Assembly (NCBI GenBank): GCA_017449495.1
Contig: JAFTFO010000006.1
Location: 62,001-126,000, forward strand
Reading direction: 5' to 3'
Source of the DNA: Prevotella sp.
Lineage (GTDB): Bacteria > Bacteroidota > Bacteroidia > Bacteroidales > Bacteroidaceae
Length of the DNA: 64,000 nucleotides
Shown: piece after piece, positions 16,405 to 23,504 of the stretch
How the letters are laid out: each line of letters begins with the position of its first letter
How positions within the stretch are numbered: position 1 is the first letter of the stretch
The notes under the pieces: generated by a model
What the model was told of the DNA's origin: nothing
Databases searched by the model: none
What the model saw: only the letters and a program-made list of their open reading frames with translations
Program-made: the position numbers and the translations under genes

Positions 16405-17445
16405 ATGAAACAAAGGATAGAATACATTGATGCGATGCGAGGATTCACGATGATTCTCGTAGTCTATTCTCATGTCTGCAATTTCTGTTTAGGTGATAAA
16501 TGGATGGGGTGGAATGATGTGTTCTTCTTGTTTCGTCTGCCGTGTTTCTTCTTTATCAGTGGATGGCTGTTTGAACCTCACAGGGGGACTGTCCCTTGTG
16601 TGAGCAGCAACGCGGATTACACAGGGACTGTCCCCTCTGTGAGGTCTGTCGTCAAGAAGAAATTCATGGTTCAGATAGTGCCCACAATAATCTTCTTGCT
16701 GTTATTGGCACCTCCGCCACTGTTCTTCTCTAAACTTGGTGCGACAAAGGGTGGATATTGGTTTACATTTGCTTTGTTTGTGTTTTTCCTGTTATATCTT
16801 CTGTCGGAGCGATATCTCAAACGATGGGGTGGGGTCTTTGCCCTCATGATCTCTATCGCGGCCTTCTGTTATGACGCCTATTATAATCGTTATTTCAAGG
16901 ATATGGGCATGATGACACAGGCTTTGGGATTCCTGAGTTTTATTACGTGGCGCTATTATCTGTTTTTCTTCATCGGCACACGGGTCAAACGCCATTTCGA
17001 AGTGTTCCTGAGGTGGACGAGTCAGCCTATCGTCATGGCCGTTGTCGTTATCGGCTTTGTATGGATCGCCATGAATCCTCGGTCGGAGAACGCGTTCTGG
17101 GAGTACATCATATTTGCCGTGGGAGGGATCCTTGGAATGACGATGATCTTTACCCTCTTTCGTTATCTATACACCATCCCCCGTCTCTCACCTCTCACCT
17201 CTTCCCTCTCGCCTCTCAAATACATCGGAACGCGAACGCTCGACATCTACCTCCTCCATTATTTCTTCCTGCCACGATTCCTGTCAGACTATGCCCCTCA
17301 ACTTCAGGCCATTGACAGCAGACTTCTTGAATTTACCGTTGCCATTTCGCTTTCGTTGGTTGTGGTAGCAGTCTGTTTGTTGGTGAGTTACATCATCCGT
17401 CTCAACCCTTTCCTCGGACATTATCTTTTTGGCGTGAGGCAGTAA
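16405..17445 (+). CDS. Acyltransferase-3 (AT3) membrane protein with palindrome insert
   Basis: A 346-residue AT3 protein, paralogue of the one at 7642 with matching blocks along the whole length. After FFFISGWLF it has the segment EPHRGTVPCVSSNADYTGTV, encoded by a 69-bp pair of GGGACTGTCCC palindromes (16576-16644); the paralogue has a shorter, unrelated loop here. A heptanucleotide repeat (17184-17219) encodes LSPLTSSLSPL before the conserved RTLDIYLLHYF. The last codons (CAG TAA) already lie inside the left inverted repeat of the VirE element. It is transcribed alone, divergent from the operon at 16311. Confidence 0.85.
   Translation: MKQRIEYIDAMRGFTMILVVYSHVCNFCLGDKWMGWNDVFFLFRLPCFFFISGWLFEPHRGTVPCVSSNADYTGTVPSVRSVVKKKFMVQIVPTIIFLLLLAPPPLFFSKLGATKGGYWFTFALFVFFLLYLLSERYLKRWGGVFALMISIAAFCYDAYYNRYFKDMGMMTQALGFLSFITWRYYLFFFIGTRVKRHFEVFLRWTSQPIVMAVVVIGFVWIAMNPRSENAFWEYIIFAVGGILGMTMIFTLFRYLYTIPRLSPLTSSLSPLKYIGTRTLDIYLLHYFFLPRFLSDYAPQLQAIDSRLLEFTVAISLSLVVVAVCLLVSYIIRLNPFLGHYLFGVRQ
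16576..16644. repeat. Paired GGGACTGTCCC palindromes inside an AT3 gene
   Basis: The left arm (16576-16604) runs from CCTCACAGGGGGACTG to TTGTGTGAG, the right arm (16620-16644) from CACAGGGACTG to CTCTGTGAGG. The outer ends (CCTCACAG and CTGTGAGG) are inverted repeats of each other, so the 69-bp block can fold as a whole or as two hairpins. It equals 23 codons and keeps the frame open. Confidence 0.75.
17184..17219 (+). repeat. Heptanucleotide repeat (CTCACCT type) inside an AT3 gene
   Basis: CTCACCT twice, then CTTCCCT and CTCGCCT, followed by CTCA, make a degenerate 7-nt tandem array that encodes Leu, Ser, Pro and Thr residues. Slippage by one unit would break the AT3 frame. Confidence 0.6.
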
Positions 17446-17553
17446 AATCGCACTACTCGAACTACTTTCGAGCGTATCTTATTGAATATCAGGTGAAATA
17501 CGGTAGTATCATTGTCGGAAATGGGACTACTTTGGTACTACTGTTGAACTACT
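17439..17553 (+). repeat. Left inverted repeat of the VirE element
   Basis: About 115 bp, starting GCAGTAAAATCGCACTACTC. It matches the reverse complement of 19981-20094 with one gap and about sixteen mismatches, roughly 85% identity. It overlaps the stop codon of the AT3 gene ending at 17445. It is rich in ACTACT motifs. Confidence 0.85.
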
Positions 17554-17596
17554 GTCGTTGAAAAATTTTGGCGTTAGCGTTTGCCTATAGGCGAAC

Positions 17597-17646
17597 AACC
17601 GTTTGAGCCAAGGCAAACGGTTGTTTGAGCCAAGGCAAACGGTAGT
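17597..17646. repeat. Tandem 22-mer (iteron-like) with hairpin
   Basis: Two 22-nt direct repeats, 17603-17624 and 17625-17646, start TTTGAGCCAAGGCAAACGGT and differ at one base. The first overlaps a perfect hairpin with arms CAACCGTTTG (17597-17606) and CAAACGGTTG (17615-17624) around an 8-nt loop. Direct repeats plus a hairpin beside a helicase-like gene are typical of replication origins; that function is inferred. Confidence 0.7.
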
Positions 17647-17836
17647 AAGGATAGGGTAAAACCCCTGTGATCATGCCTGATAACCCCTATTAACAGGCAT
17701 CATCTTCCCTGTCAGGAGGCATCTGCAACAACCATACAAGGCATCAGCAACCATGTTAATGGCCATTCCCGTGGGGACATGATTCATGATTCACGACAAA
17801 AAGTGCTGCTTCCGATGAAAATAATGGCCTTTTTCC

Positions 17837-17867
17837 TTGCAAATGGCCTTATTTTTTAGTACCTTTG
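17837..17867 (+). promoter_or_regulatory. Promoter of the VirE-type gene
   Basis: TTG (17837-17839), 20 bp, TACCTTTG (17860-17867). The leader to the ATG at 17897 is about 25 nt. The element therefore carries its own promoter in host style. Confidence 0.65.
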
Positions 17868-17896
17868 CACATTGAAAAACAAAACGAACAATATCA

Positions 17897-19996
17897 ATGA
17901 AAATTACAAAGATCAAGACCAAAGCCGGGGCCTTCGGAGCCCCAACCACCACAGACCTCGACGACGTCGTGGAGCGCATGCGCTCGCCGAAGACGAAGGA
18001 GGCCGCCGACCGTGTCGCGGCCGTCGCGCTGAAGTCGAGGCTCGCCATTGAGAAGGGCGCCGCCCGCTTCCTGCTGCTCGACAACGACCGTCTGCCCTAC
18101 CTCGTGTTCAGTGCCACCTTCGGTCGCGAAGGCTTCGACAAGCCCAACGCACGGACGGGACTGCTGTTGCTGAACATTCCCTGTCCGCAGGGTGCGAGAC
18201 AGGTCAGCGAACTGCGCCGTCGCGTCAGTCAGATCCCCTACACGCTGCTCACCTTCGCGGGTGTCAGCGGCGTGACGCTGAAGGTGGTGGTGCGATGCGA
18301 CTATAAAGATACCAAAGAAATTGACAAAGACGCTTATGTCGCCTTCCTGAGGGAGGCTCATGACAATGCCGCCAGACTGTACACCTCGTTGGCGATGTGC
18401 GACCTGTTGGTGGGAGAGCAGACGCTCACCCGCGGCTGTCGCATGAGCTACGACCCGCAGCTCTACTACAACCCCGAGGCACTGCCGATGCCCGTCGTCC
18501 GCGAGGCCCACGACCCGTTGGGCGTCTATGCCGGCACGAAGGCCGACGACGACGGCACCGTCGTGTGGTACCCCGACTCCGACGAACAGCGACGGATAGA
18601 GATGGAGTTCCAGACCTGCCTCTCGAAGGCCCTCGACGACCAGCCAGGGAACATGGAGGCCTGTCTGCAGGCACTGGCCGACTACTGCGCCAAGGCCTTT
18701 CTGGCGGAGGAGGGCTGTGTGGTGCGCGCCGACTGGAACGCCCGCTTCAAGCCGTTGGGCGCCGACGTCATCCGCAAGACCTTCCGGAATGCCTATAAAA
18801 AACCTTACAACGGAAAGCCCGCCTCGCAGATGAACGAGAAGGAGCGTATCATGCGGAGCATCGAAGACTTCCTGAGCCGCCGCTACGAACTGCGTTACAA
18901 TGTGGTGAAGGGCATCACCGAGTTCCGACCCAACGACCTGCGCTTCAAGCAGTGGAAGACGCTGACGGACAGGGACTTGCGCAGCCTCGTCGTGGAGGAG
19001 ATGAAGGAGGGCGGCGAGAGTTGGATGAACGACATCAGGACTTATATCGAGTCGGCGCACGTGCAGGACTACAACCCCATCCACGAGTTCCTCGCTGCCT
19101 GCGGCCCGTGGGACGGAAAAGCGAATTATATTGAAGATTTCGCCCGTCGTCTACCGACGGACTACGACCGCTGGCCGCAGTACTTCCACCGCTGGTTCCT
19201 CGCGATGGTGGCGCAGGCCCTCGACCTGAACAAGGACTACGGCAACTCGATGGTGCCGCTGCTCATCGGCGAACAGGGTTATCTGAAGACGCAGTTCTGC
19301 AACCATATCCTGCCCCCGTCGATGCGCGAGTACTACATGAAGGACATCAAGATGGACAATGCCGAGCAGGTGGAGCGTGTCTTGGGCCGCATGTGGCTCG
19401 TCAATATCGACGAGTACGACGCGAAGACGCAGCGTGAGCAGGCGAAGATCAAGCGGCTGCTGACGGAGAAGGAGGTGCAGACGCGCAGGATGCGGTCAGA
19501 CCAGTACACGCTGACGCCCCGCCTTTGTTCGTTCATCGCCACCACCAACGACCTCGCGCCGCTGCCCTCCGGCGACGGCACCCGCCGTTACCTCTGTGTG
19601 GAGGTGACGGACAAGGTGGACATGAGTGGGAATATTCCTTACAAACAGATGTTCGCCCAGGCCGTCGCGGAGCTGCGCGATCCGGACTGTCTCTACTGGT
19701 TCACGAGCGATGACGAGCGAGAGATACAGGCGCACAACCAGCACTACCAGCAGGTGCAGCCCATCGAACAGCTGCTGCCGTCAATCCTTGTTCCCACCTC
19801 GGAGCACAAGCGCCAGAACCTCTGGCAGGTGAAGGATGTCCAGAAGGAACTCGAGAAACACCTCCGTTCCAGTGATATCCCCAACCTGAAGGCCCTCAGT
19901 ACCATCCTGAAGAATCTCAGATGGCCCAGAGGTGCCTCTAATGGCACGGAAGGCTATTACCTCAAACTGCGCAACAGTCCAGTAGGTCGACAGTAG
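17897..19996 (+). CDS. VirE-family primase/helicase-like protein (BT4734/BF3469 type)
   Basis: A 699-residue protein. The N-terminal part (to about residue 180) resembles the BT4734-like/VirE_N domain. The C-terminal part is the VirE P-loop ATPase with a Walker A-like GEQGYLKT (458-465), Walker B VNIDEYD (502-508) and a sensor motif FIATTND (546-552) followed by an Arg pair in GTRRYL. Such proteins are related to primase-helicases of mobile DNA and occur next to capsule loci in Bacteroidota. By eye the gene is much richer in G+C (about 60%) than its neighbours. It is the only gene between ~115-bp inverted repeats, and its last codons lie in the right repeat. No transposase or integrase is present. 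It is unrelated to Agrobacterium VirE2. Confidence 0.85.
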   Translation: MKITKIKTKAGAFGAPTTTDLDDVVERMRSPKTKEAADRVAAVALKSRLAIEKGAARFLLLDNDRLPYLVFSATFGREGFDKPNARTGLLLLNIPCPQGARQVSELRRRVSQIPYTLLTFAGVSGVTLKVVVRCDYKDTKEIDKDAYVAFLREAHDNAARLYTSLAMCDLLVGEQTLTRGCRMSYDPQLYYNPEALPMPVVREAHDPLGVYAGTKADDDGTVVWYPDSDEQRRIEMEFQTCLSKALDDQPGNMEACLQALADYCAKAFLAEEGCVVRADWNARFKPLGADVIRKTFRNAYKKPYNGKPASQMNEKERIMRSIEDFLSRRYELRYNVVKGITEFRPNDLRFKQWKTLTDRDLRSLVVEEMKEGGESWMNDIRTYIESAHVQDYNPIHEFLAACGPWDGKANYIEDFARRLPTDYDRWPQYFHRWFLAMVAQALDLNKDYGNSMVPLLIGEQGYLKTQFCNHILPPSMREYYMKDIKMDNAEQVERVLGRMWLVNIDEYDAKTQREQAKIKRLLTEKEVQTRRMRSDQYTLTPRLCSFIATTNDLAPLPSGDGTRRYLCVEVTDKVDMSGNIPYKQMFAQAVAELRDPDCLYWFTSDDEREIQAHNQHYQQVQPIEQLLPSILVPTSEHKRQNLWQVKDVQKELEKHLRSSDIPNLKALSTILKNLRWPRGASNGTEGYYLKLRNSPVGRQ

Positions 19997-20094
19997 TGTG
20001 AAAGTAGTCCCATTCTCGACAATGGGACTACCGTTTTTCTCCTGAAAATCAATAAGATATGCTCAAAAGTAGTTCGAGTAGTGCTATTTACTGC
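19981..20094 (-). repeat. Right inverted repeat of the VirE element
   Basis: 114 bp; its reverse complement aligns end to end with 17439-17553. It overlaps both the 3' end of the VirE-type gene (stop at 19994-19996) and the last codons of the minus-strand AT3 gene (stop at 20088-20090). No clear target-site duplication was found outside the repeats. Confidence 0.85.
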
Positions 20095-21110
20095 GAAAAC
20101 TTACGATAGATCGCATAAGCGATAACGAATATGGCTGCCTTTAGTAACGGAGCCAGAAGATAATGAATTGACAAAGCTGGTATGGAGCAACCGAAAAGGC
20201 TGAAGAATGCGGTATCGATGAAAGAAAAGAAGAACACGTAATGGGCCAGATAGATGAAATAGGCAGAGTCGCAGACCACCGACGGAAGGCGAGTGGTGGT
20301 TACGGAGAGGATTCTTGATGCAAGACAGAACACGGCAATGGCTCCAGTGAGACGGAAACAGAGCATGATGGAGGAAAAAATAGGTGTGTTGTATGTCAGC
20401 ATCATCGCCATAGCAAGAATCAACGACAATAGATAGGCTGGCCATTCAAACCGTTTGAGGCTTCCTATCAGATCCATCTTGCGGATACTCAAGAATGTTC
20501 CAAAAGAAAAGAAATAGACGGCATAGGCCGAGAGGCCTGGGATAAAGGCGTAGACGCCAGAGAGGTAGAGTGCCGTCAGCACGGCCATCAGCCAATAGCC
20601 ACACTTTTTTACTAAAATATATATAATAGGTGTCAGCAGTGAAACCACCATCAGGTCTCTTAGGAACCAGAGGGGCATGTTGGCAGGAGCCGTCATCAAC
20701 TGTTCATGTCCGAACCAGTCAATCTGTCTTCCCGCAGGGTCCCAAAACACCCAAAACATGTTCCAACTGAACGTCTTCAGTTTGACGGCCATCATCAGGT
20801 TCCAGATCAGATAGGGCAGCAGCAAGGTCTTAGCCCTTCTGAGCATCTTTGCCTTATAGATTCCGAGGCTCCATTTCTCGACATTCGCAAAAAACAAATA
20901 GCCCGACATGATGAAGAACACAGGCACCGCCACCTTCACCAGCGTCTGACTCACCAATAGCTTCAAGAACTCATAGGTATTCCAATCCGATGACAACAAC
21001 GAGAAATCCTCTGTCACTCCGCCATAGCTATGGGCAAAAGTGACGAGGATAATCATCGGGAACCGCAGTTGTCGAAAGACGTCGTATTGAGTTACATCGC
21101 TTCTATCCAT
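20088..21110 (-). CDS. Acyltransferase-3 (AT3) membrane protein
   Basis: A 340-residue AT3 protein (MDRSDVTQYDVFRQLRFPMI start, His in the VTFAHSYGG helix, PVFFIMSGYLFF motif, about ten hydrophobic segments). The ATG at 21110 is the first usable start; it lies only 6 nt after the end of the -7 box (21117-21124), so the mRNA would be nearly leaderless. The last two codons (CAG TAA) are within the right inverted repeat of the VirE element, just as the AT3 gene on the other side ends in the left repeat. It probably O-acylates a glycan. Confidence 0.82.
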   Translation of the reverse strand: MDRSDVTQYDVFRQLRFPMIILVTFAHSYGGVTEDFSLLSSDWNTYEFLKLLVSQTLVKVAVPVFFIMSGYLFFANVEKWSLGIYKAKMLRRAKTLLLPYLIWNLMMAVKLKTFSWNMFWVFWDPAGRQIDWFGHEQLMTAPANMPLWFLRDLMVVSLLTPIIYILVKKCGYWLMAVLTALYLSGVYAFIPGLSAYAVYFFSFGTFLSIRKMDLIGSLKRFEWPAYLLSLILAMAMMLTYNTPIFSSIMLCFRLTGAIAVFCLASRILSVTTTRLPSVVCDSAYFIYLAHYVFFFSFIDTAFFSLFGCSIPALSIHYLLAPLLKAAIFVIAYAIYRKFSQ

Positions 21111-21116
21111 CGCCTG

Positions 21117-21124
21117 CAAAATTA
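21117..21124 (-). promoter_or_regulatory. -7 element of the AT3 gene starting at 21110
   Basis: The minus strand reads TAATTTTG. It is so close to the ATG that transcription would start at or next to the start codon. No clear -33 TTTG. Confidence 0.45.
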
Positions 21125-21220
21125 CTAAAAATACTGGTCCTTAAAGTGGGATGAACATTAATAATTCTAAAATTAACCTAAAAATGAGCAAGTTATGCAT
21201 TTTATTATGATTATAATAAT

Positions 21221-21228
21221 TATATTTG
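21221..21228 (+). promoter_or_regulatory. -7 element of the AAA ATPase gene
   Basis: TATATTTG lies 19 nt before the ATG at 21248, in a very A+T-rich stretch. No clear -33 partner. Confidence 0.5.
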
Positions 21229-21247
21229 CAATAAAAATTGTAATTGT

Positions 21248-22387
21248 ATGGATGGTATATTTGTAAACAACCCGTTTGTAGTAGGTAAATATCTGTCGGA
21301 TGATTATTTCTGTGACAGAGTGGCCGAGACGGATTTTCTTCGTAAACAAATTTATAATGGCAGAAACGTCGCATTAATATCTCCACGCCGAATTGGCAAG
21401 TCGGGTTTGATTCAGCATTTCTTCAATCAGCCGGATATTAAGGATGACTACTACCTATTCTTTGTGGATATATATGCCACGACGTCGTTGGCAGAATTTG
21501 TCTATACATTAGGAAAAGAAATTTATGAACAACTAAAGCCCACTACCACTGTCTGGAAAGAAAAGTTCTTCCAAATTATTACATCCTTCCGTGTCGGCTT
21601 TAAGTTTGATGCAATGACGGGTGCTCCAGGTTTAGATATAGGATTAGGGGATATTCAGACTCCTCAAACGACGCTTGATGAGATTTTCTCTTACATCAAC
21701 GAGGCAGACAAACCTTGTATTATTGCGATAGACGAATTTCAACAGATAGGCGAATATGCTGAAAGGAATGTTGAAGCATTGCTCCGTACGAAGATTCAGC
21801 AGTGCCGTCGAGCCCAGTTTATATTCTCTGGCAGCAAGCGACACATGATGAGCAATATGTTTTATTCTCCATCTAAACCCTTTTATCAGAGTGCAATCAG
21901 CATGGGGCTGGAACCGATTCCAATCAATACCTATACAGACTTCGCAATTCGTCTATTTGAGGGAAATGGAAGACATGTTGATAAGTCTGTAGTAGAGGCG
22001 GTCTGGCAAAAGTACGATGGTTATACCTGGTTTATTCAGATGATGATGAATGAACTTTTTGCGCTGACATTGCCAGGCGAGATATGTCGGAGTGAACGTA
22101 TCGATGAGGCCCAGCGTAATGTCATTATGTCGCAGGAAAATAATTATATGACGCTATTATCTCAGTTGCCTCCGAAACAGAAAATAGTCCTTCAGGCAAT
22201 AGCTAAAGAAGGCATTGCACGGAATATCACCTCTTCAGGTTTTATCAAGAAGTATAGCCTCAATTCTGCAAGTTCTGTCCAGGCTGCGGTTAAACTACTG
22301 TTAAAGAATGATATGATTACTCAGACAGACAATGCCTATCGTGTCTATGATTATTTCTTCTCTGAGTGGTTGGCAAAGGTGTATTAA
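21248..22387 (+). CDS. AAA family ATPase (ATPase_2-like) with C-terminal winged-helix region
   Basis: A 379-residue protein of a family common in Bacteroidales. The N-terminus reads NPFVVGKYLSDDYFCDR, followed by Walker A in ISPRRIGKSGL (residues 46-56), Walker B in CIIAIDEFQQI and a sensor-like FIFSGSKRHMM. The C-terminal 90 residues (PPKQKIVLQAIAKEG onward) look like a winged-helix DNA- or protein-binding domain. The biological role of this family is not established; it is often found near mobile or variable regions. It is a single gene with its own promoter, convergent with the UbiA gene across 20 bp. Confidence 0.8.
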   Translation: MDGIFVNNPFVVGKYLSDDYFCDRVAETDFLRKQIYNGRNVALISPRRIGKSGLIQHFFNQPDIKDDYYLFFVDIYATTSLAEFVYTLGKEIYEQLKPTTTVWKEKFFQIITSFRVGFKFDAMTGAPGLDIGLGDIQTPQTTLDEIFSYINEADKPCIIAIDEFQQIGEYAERNVEALLRTKIQQCRRAQFIFSGSKRHMMSNMFYSPSKPFYQSAISMGLEPIPINTYTDFAIRLFEGNGRHVDKSVVEAVWQKYDGYTWFIQMMMNELFALTLPGEICRSERIDEAQRNVIMSQENNYMTLLSQLPPKQKIVLQAIAKEGIARNITSSGFIKKYSLNSASSVQAAVKLLLKNDMITQTDNAYRVYDYFFSEWLAKVY

Positions 22388-22407
22388 GACGGGATACCCC
22401 TCAACCC

Positions 22408-23286
22408 CTACAAGTAAATAATAATGAAGAAGGATATCAACCAGCCTGCGATACAGAGTTGGATGAAATGATCCTTGACGAGCGATTTCGTTGGGCTGCC
22501 GCTGTGGTTGTAGACGATCATGTTCTGCAGATAGCGAAGTAGGCCAGCCAGGACCCATCCAGATGTCAGATACACATACCGGGTGCCCATTCGCTCAATG
22601 ACCTCTGGTGACATGGTGTACATGATATAGCAAACCATGGTGACAGAAGCCACGATCGCTGTTGCTTCGTTGATGAACGTCTTGTTGTAACCTGTTATGG
22701 AAACACGTGGCTTTGTTCCTGTCTGTTCGTAGATGCGATAGTCATCGTTGCGCTTCGTCAATGCCAGGAACAATGTGACGAGGAAAGTCATCATGACGAG
22801 CCAGTGGGACACCCAGATGTCTGTCGTCAGGCCTCCGATAAGCACACGCATCACAAAGCCGACAGCTATGATCGTCACATCAAGAATGGCTATCTGTTTC
22901 AGTTTCAGACAATAGGCTATGTTCATCAGCCAGTAGCACACCACTATTATATATAAATAAGGTGTATTGGGGCTTTTGGCAAACGGAAGCAATACCAAGG
23001 CCCCAACCATGCAAAGTATCATCATCACGTAGCCAGCTGTCACAGAGACAGCCCCTGAAGCTATCGGACGTTTGCATTTCTTGGGATGCAGGCAGTCAGC
23101 CTCAATGTCTTTCAGGTCATTGAAACAGTAGATGCTACTCGAGGTGAGGCAGAATGAGGCGAACACAATGAGTGTTGGCCACAAGTATTCGCTCTCCAGC
23201 AGATGGTTACTGAAGAAAATGGGCGCCAGGACAAACGTGTTCTTGAGCCATTGCAGTGGCCGAAGCAGTTGGATATATTTCGTCAT
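22408..23286 (-). CDS. UbiA-family prenyltransferase, decaprenyl-phosphate phosphoribosyltransferase-like
   Basis: A 292-residue polytopic membrane protein of the UbiA superfamily. The opening LLRPLQWLKNTFVLAPIFFS and the motif NDLKDIEADCLHPKKCKRPI (D-x3-D Mg/diphosphate site) match the branch that attaches phosphoribosyl from PRPP to polyprenyl phosphate (DPPR synthase, Rv3806c type). In mycobacteria the product feeds D-arabinofuranose donor synthesis. No DprE1/DprE2-like epimerase or phosphatase gene is in the window, so the final product is open: a ribofuranosyl lipid or an unrelated glycan carrier. Single gene, divergent from the LtaS-like pair. Confidence 0.8.
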   Translation of the reverse strand: MTKYIQLLRPLQWLKNTFVLAPIFFSNHLLESEYLWPTLIVFASFCLTSSSIYCFNDLKDIEADCLHPKKCKRPIASGAVSVTAGYVMMILCMVGALVLLPFAKSPNTPYLYIIVVCYWLMNIAYCLKLKQIAILDVTIIAVGFVMRVLIGGLTTDIWVSHWLVMMTFLVTLFLALTKRNDDYRIYEQTGTKPRVSITGYNKTFINEATAIVASVTMVCYIMYTMSPEVIERMGTRYVYLTSGWVLAGLLRYLQNMIVYNHSGSPTKSLVKDHFIQLCIAGWLISFFIIIYL

Positions 23287-23293
23287 TTTGCTG

Positions 23294-23325
23294 CAAAGTT
23301 ACGAATAATCGAGAGAAAAGCCAAA
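23294..23325 (-). promoter_or_regulatory. Promoter of the UbiA-family gene
   Basis: The minus strand has TTTG (23325-23322), 20 bp, TAACTTTG (23301-23294), a perfect match with a short leader to 23286. Confidence 0.7.
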
Positions 23326-23392
23326 TTTATTTGAGTTTTTCCGAGATAAAGTAACATCGGCAAGGCCAAAGGTACAAAATTACTTTGAATAA

Positions 23393-23424
23393 TTTGTTTT
23401 TTAGACAAAAAAACGCTATCTTTG
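23393..23424 (+). promoter_or_regulatory. Promoter of the LtaS-like operon
   Basis: TTTG (23393-23396), 20 bp, TATCTTTG (23417-23424). A perfect match, leaving a leader of about 75 nt before the ATG at 23505. Confidence 0.7.
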
Positions 23425-23504
23425 CAGAAAAATAGAAAATACGGAGTGATTATCAGAATCTTAGAATCATAGCGTTGGGACTTGTACAAGTAATTCTATA
23501 TGAT

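Larger units (their letters stand above)
17446..17896. other. 450-bp non-coding region upstream of the VirE-type gene
   Basis: No gene was found here. The region holds most of the left inverted repeat (to 17553), a perfect 10-bp hairpin and a tandem 22-mer (17597-17646), a second inverted repeat ATGCCTG/CAGGCAT (17674-17680 and 17695-17701), and a promoter (17837-17867). The repeat content suggests a replication or recombination site rather than simple leader sequence. Confidence 0.7.

Noticed and set aside
17439-17560. Repeated ACTACT motifs as a possible CRISPR array
   Set aside because: The motifs are short and irregularly spaced, without constant-length repeats and spacers; they belong to the inverted repeat.
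17894-19084. Long open frame (396 codons) on the minus strand inside the VirE-type gene
   Set aside because: It is a mirror of a GC-rich coding sequence, shows no recognisable motif and has no promoter; the plus-strand gene has clear ATPase motifs.
17897-19996. T-DNA transfer protein VirE as a sign of a conjugative or type IV system
   Set aside because: The shared name refers to the VirE_N/VirE domains of primase-helicase-like proteins; no transfer genes are nearby.
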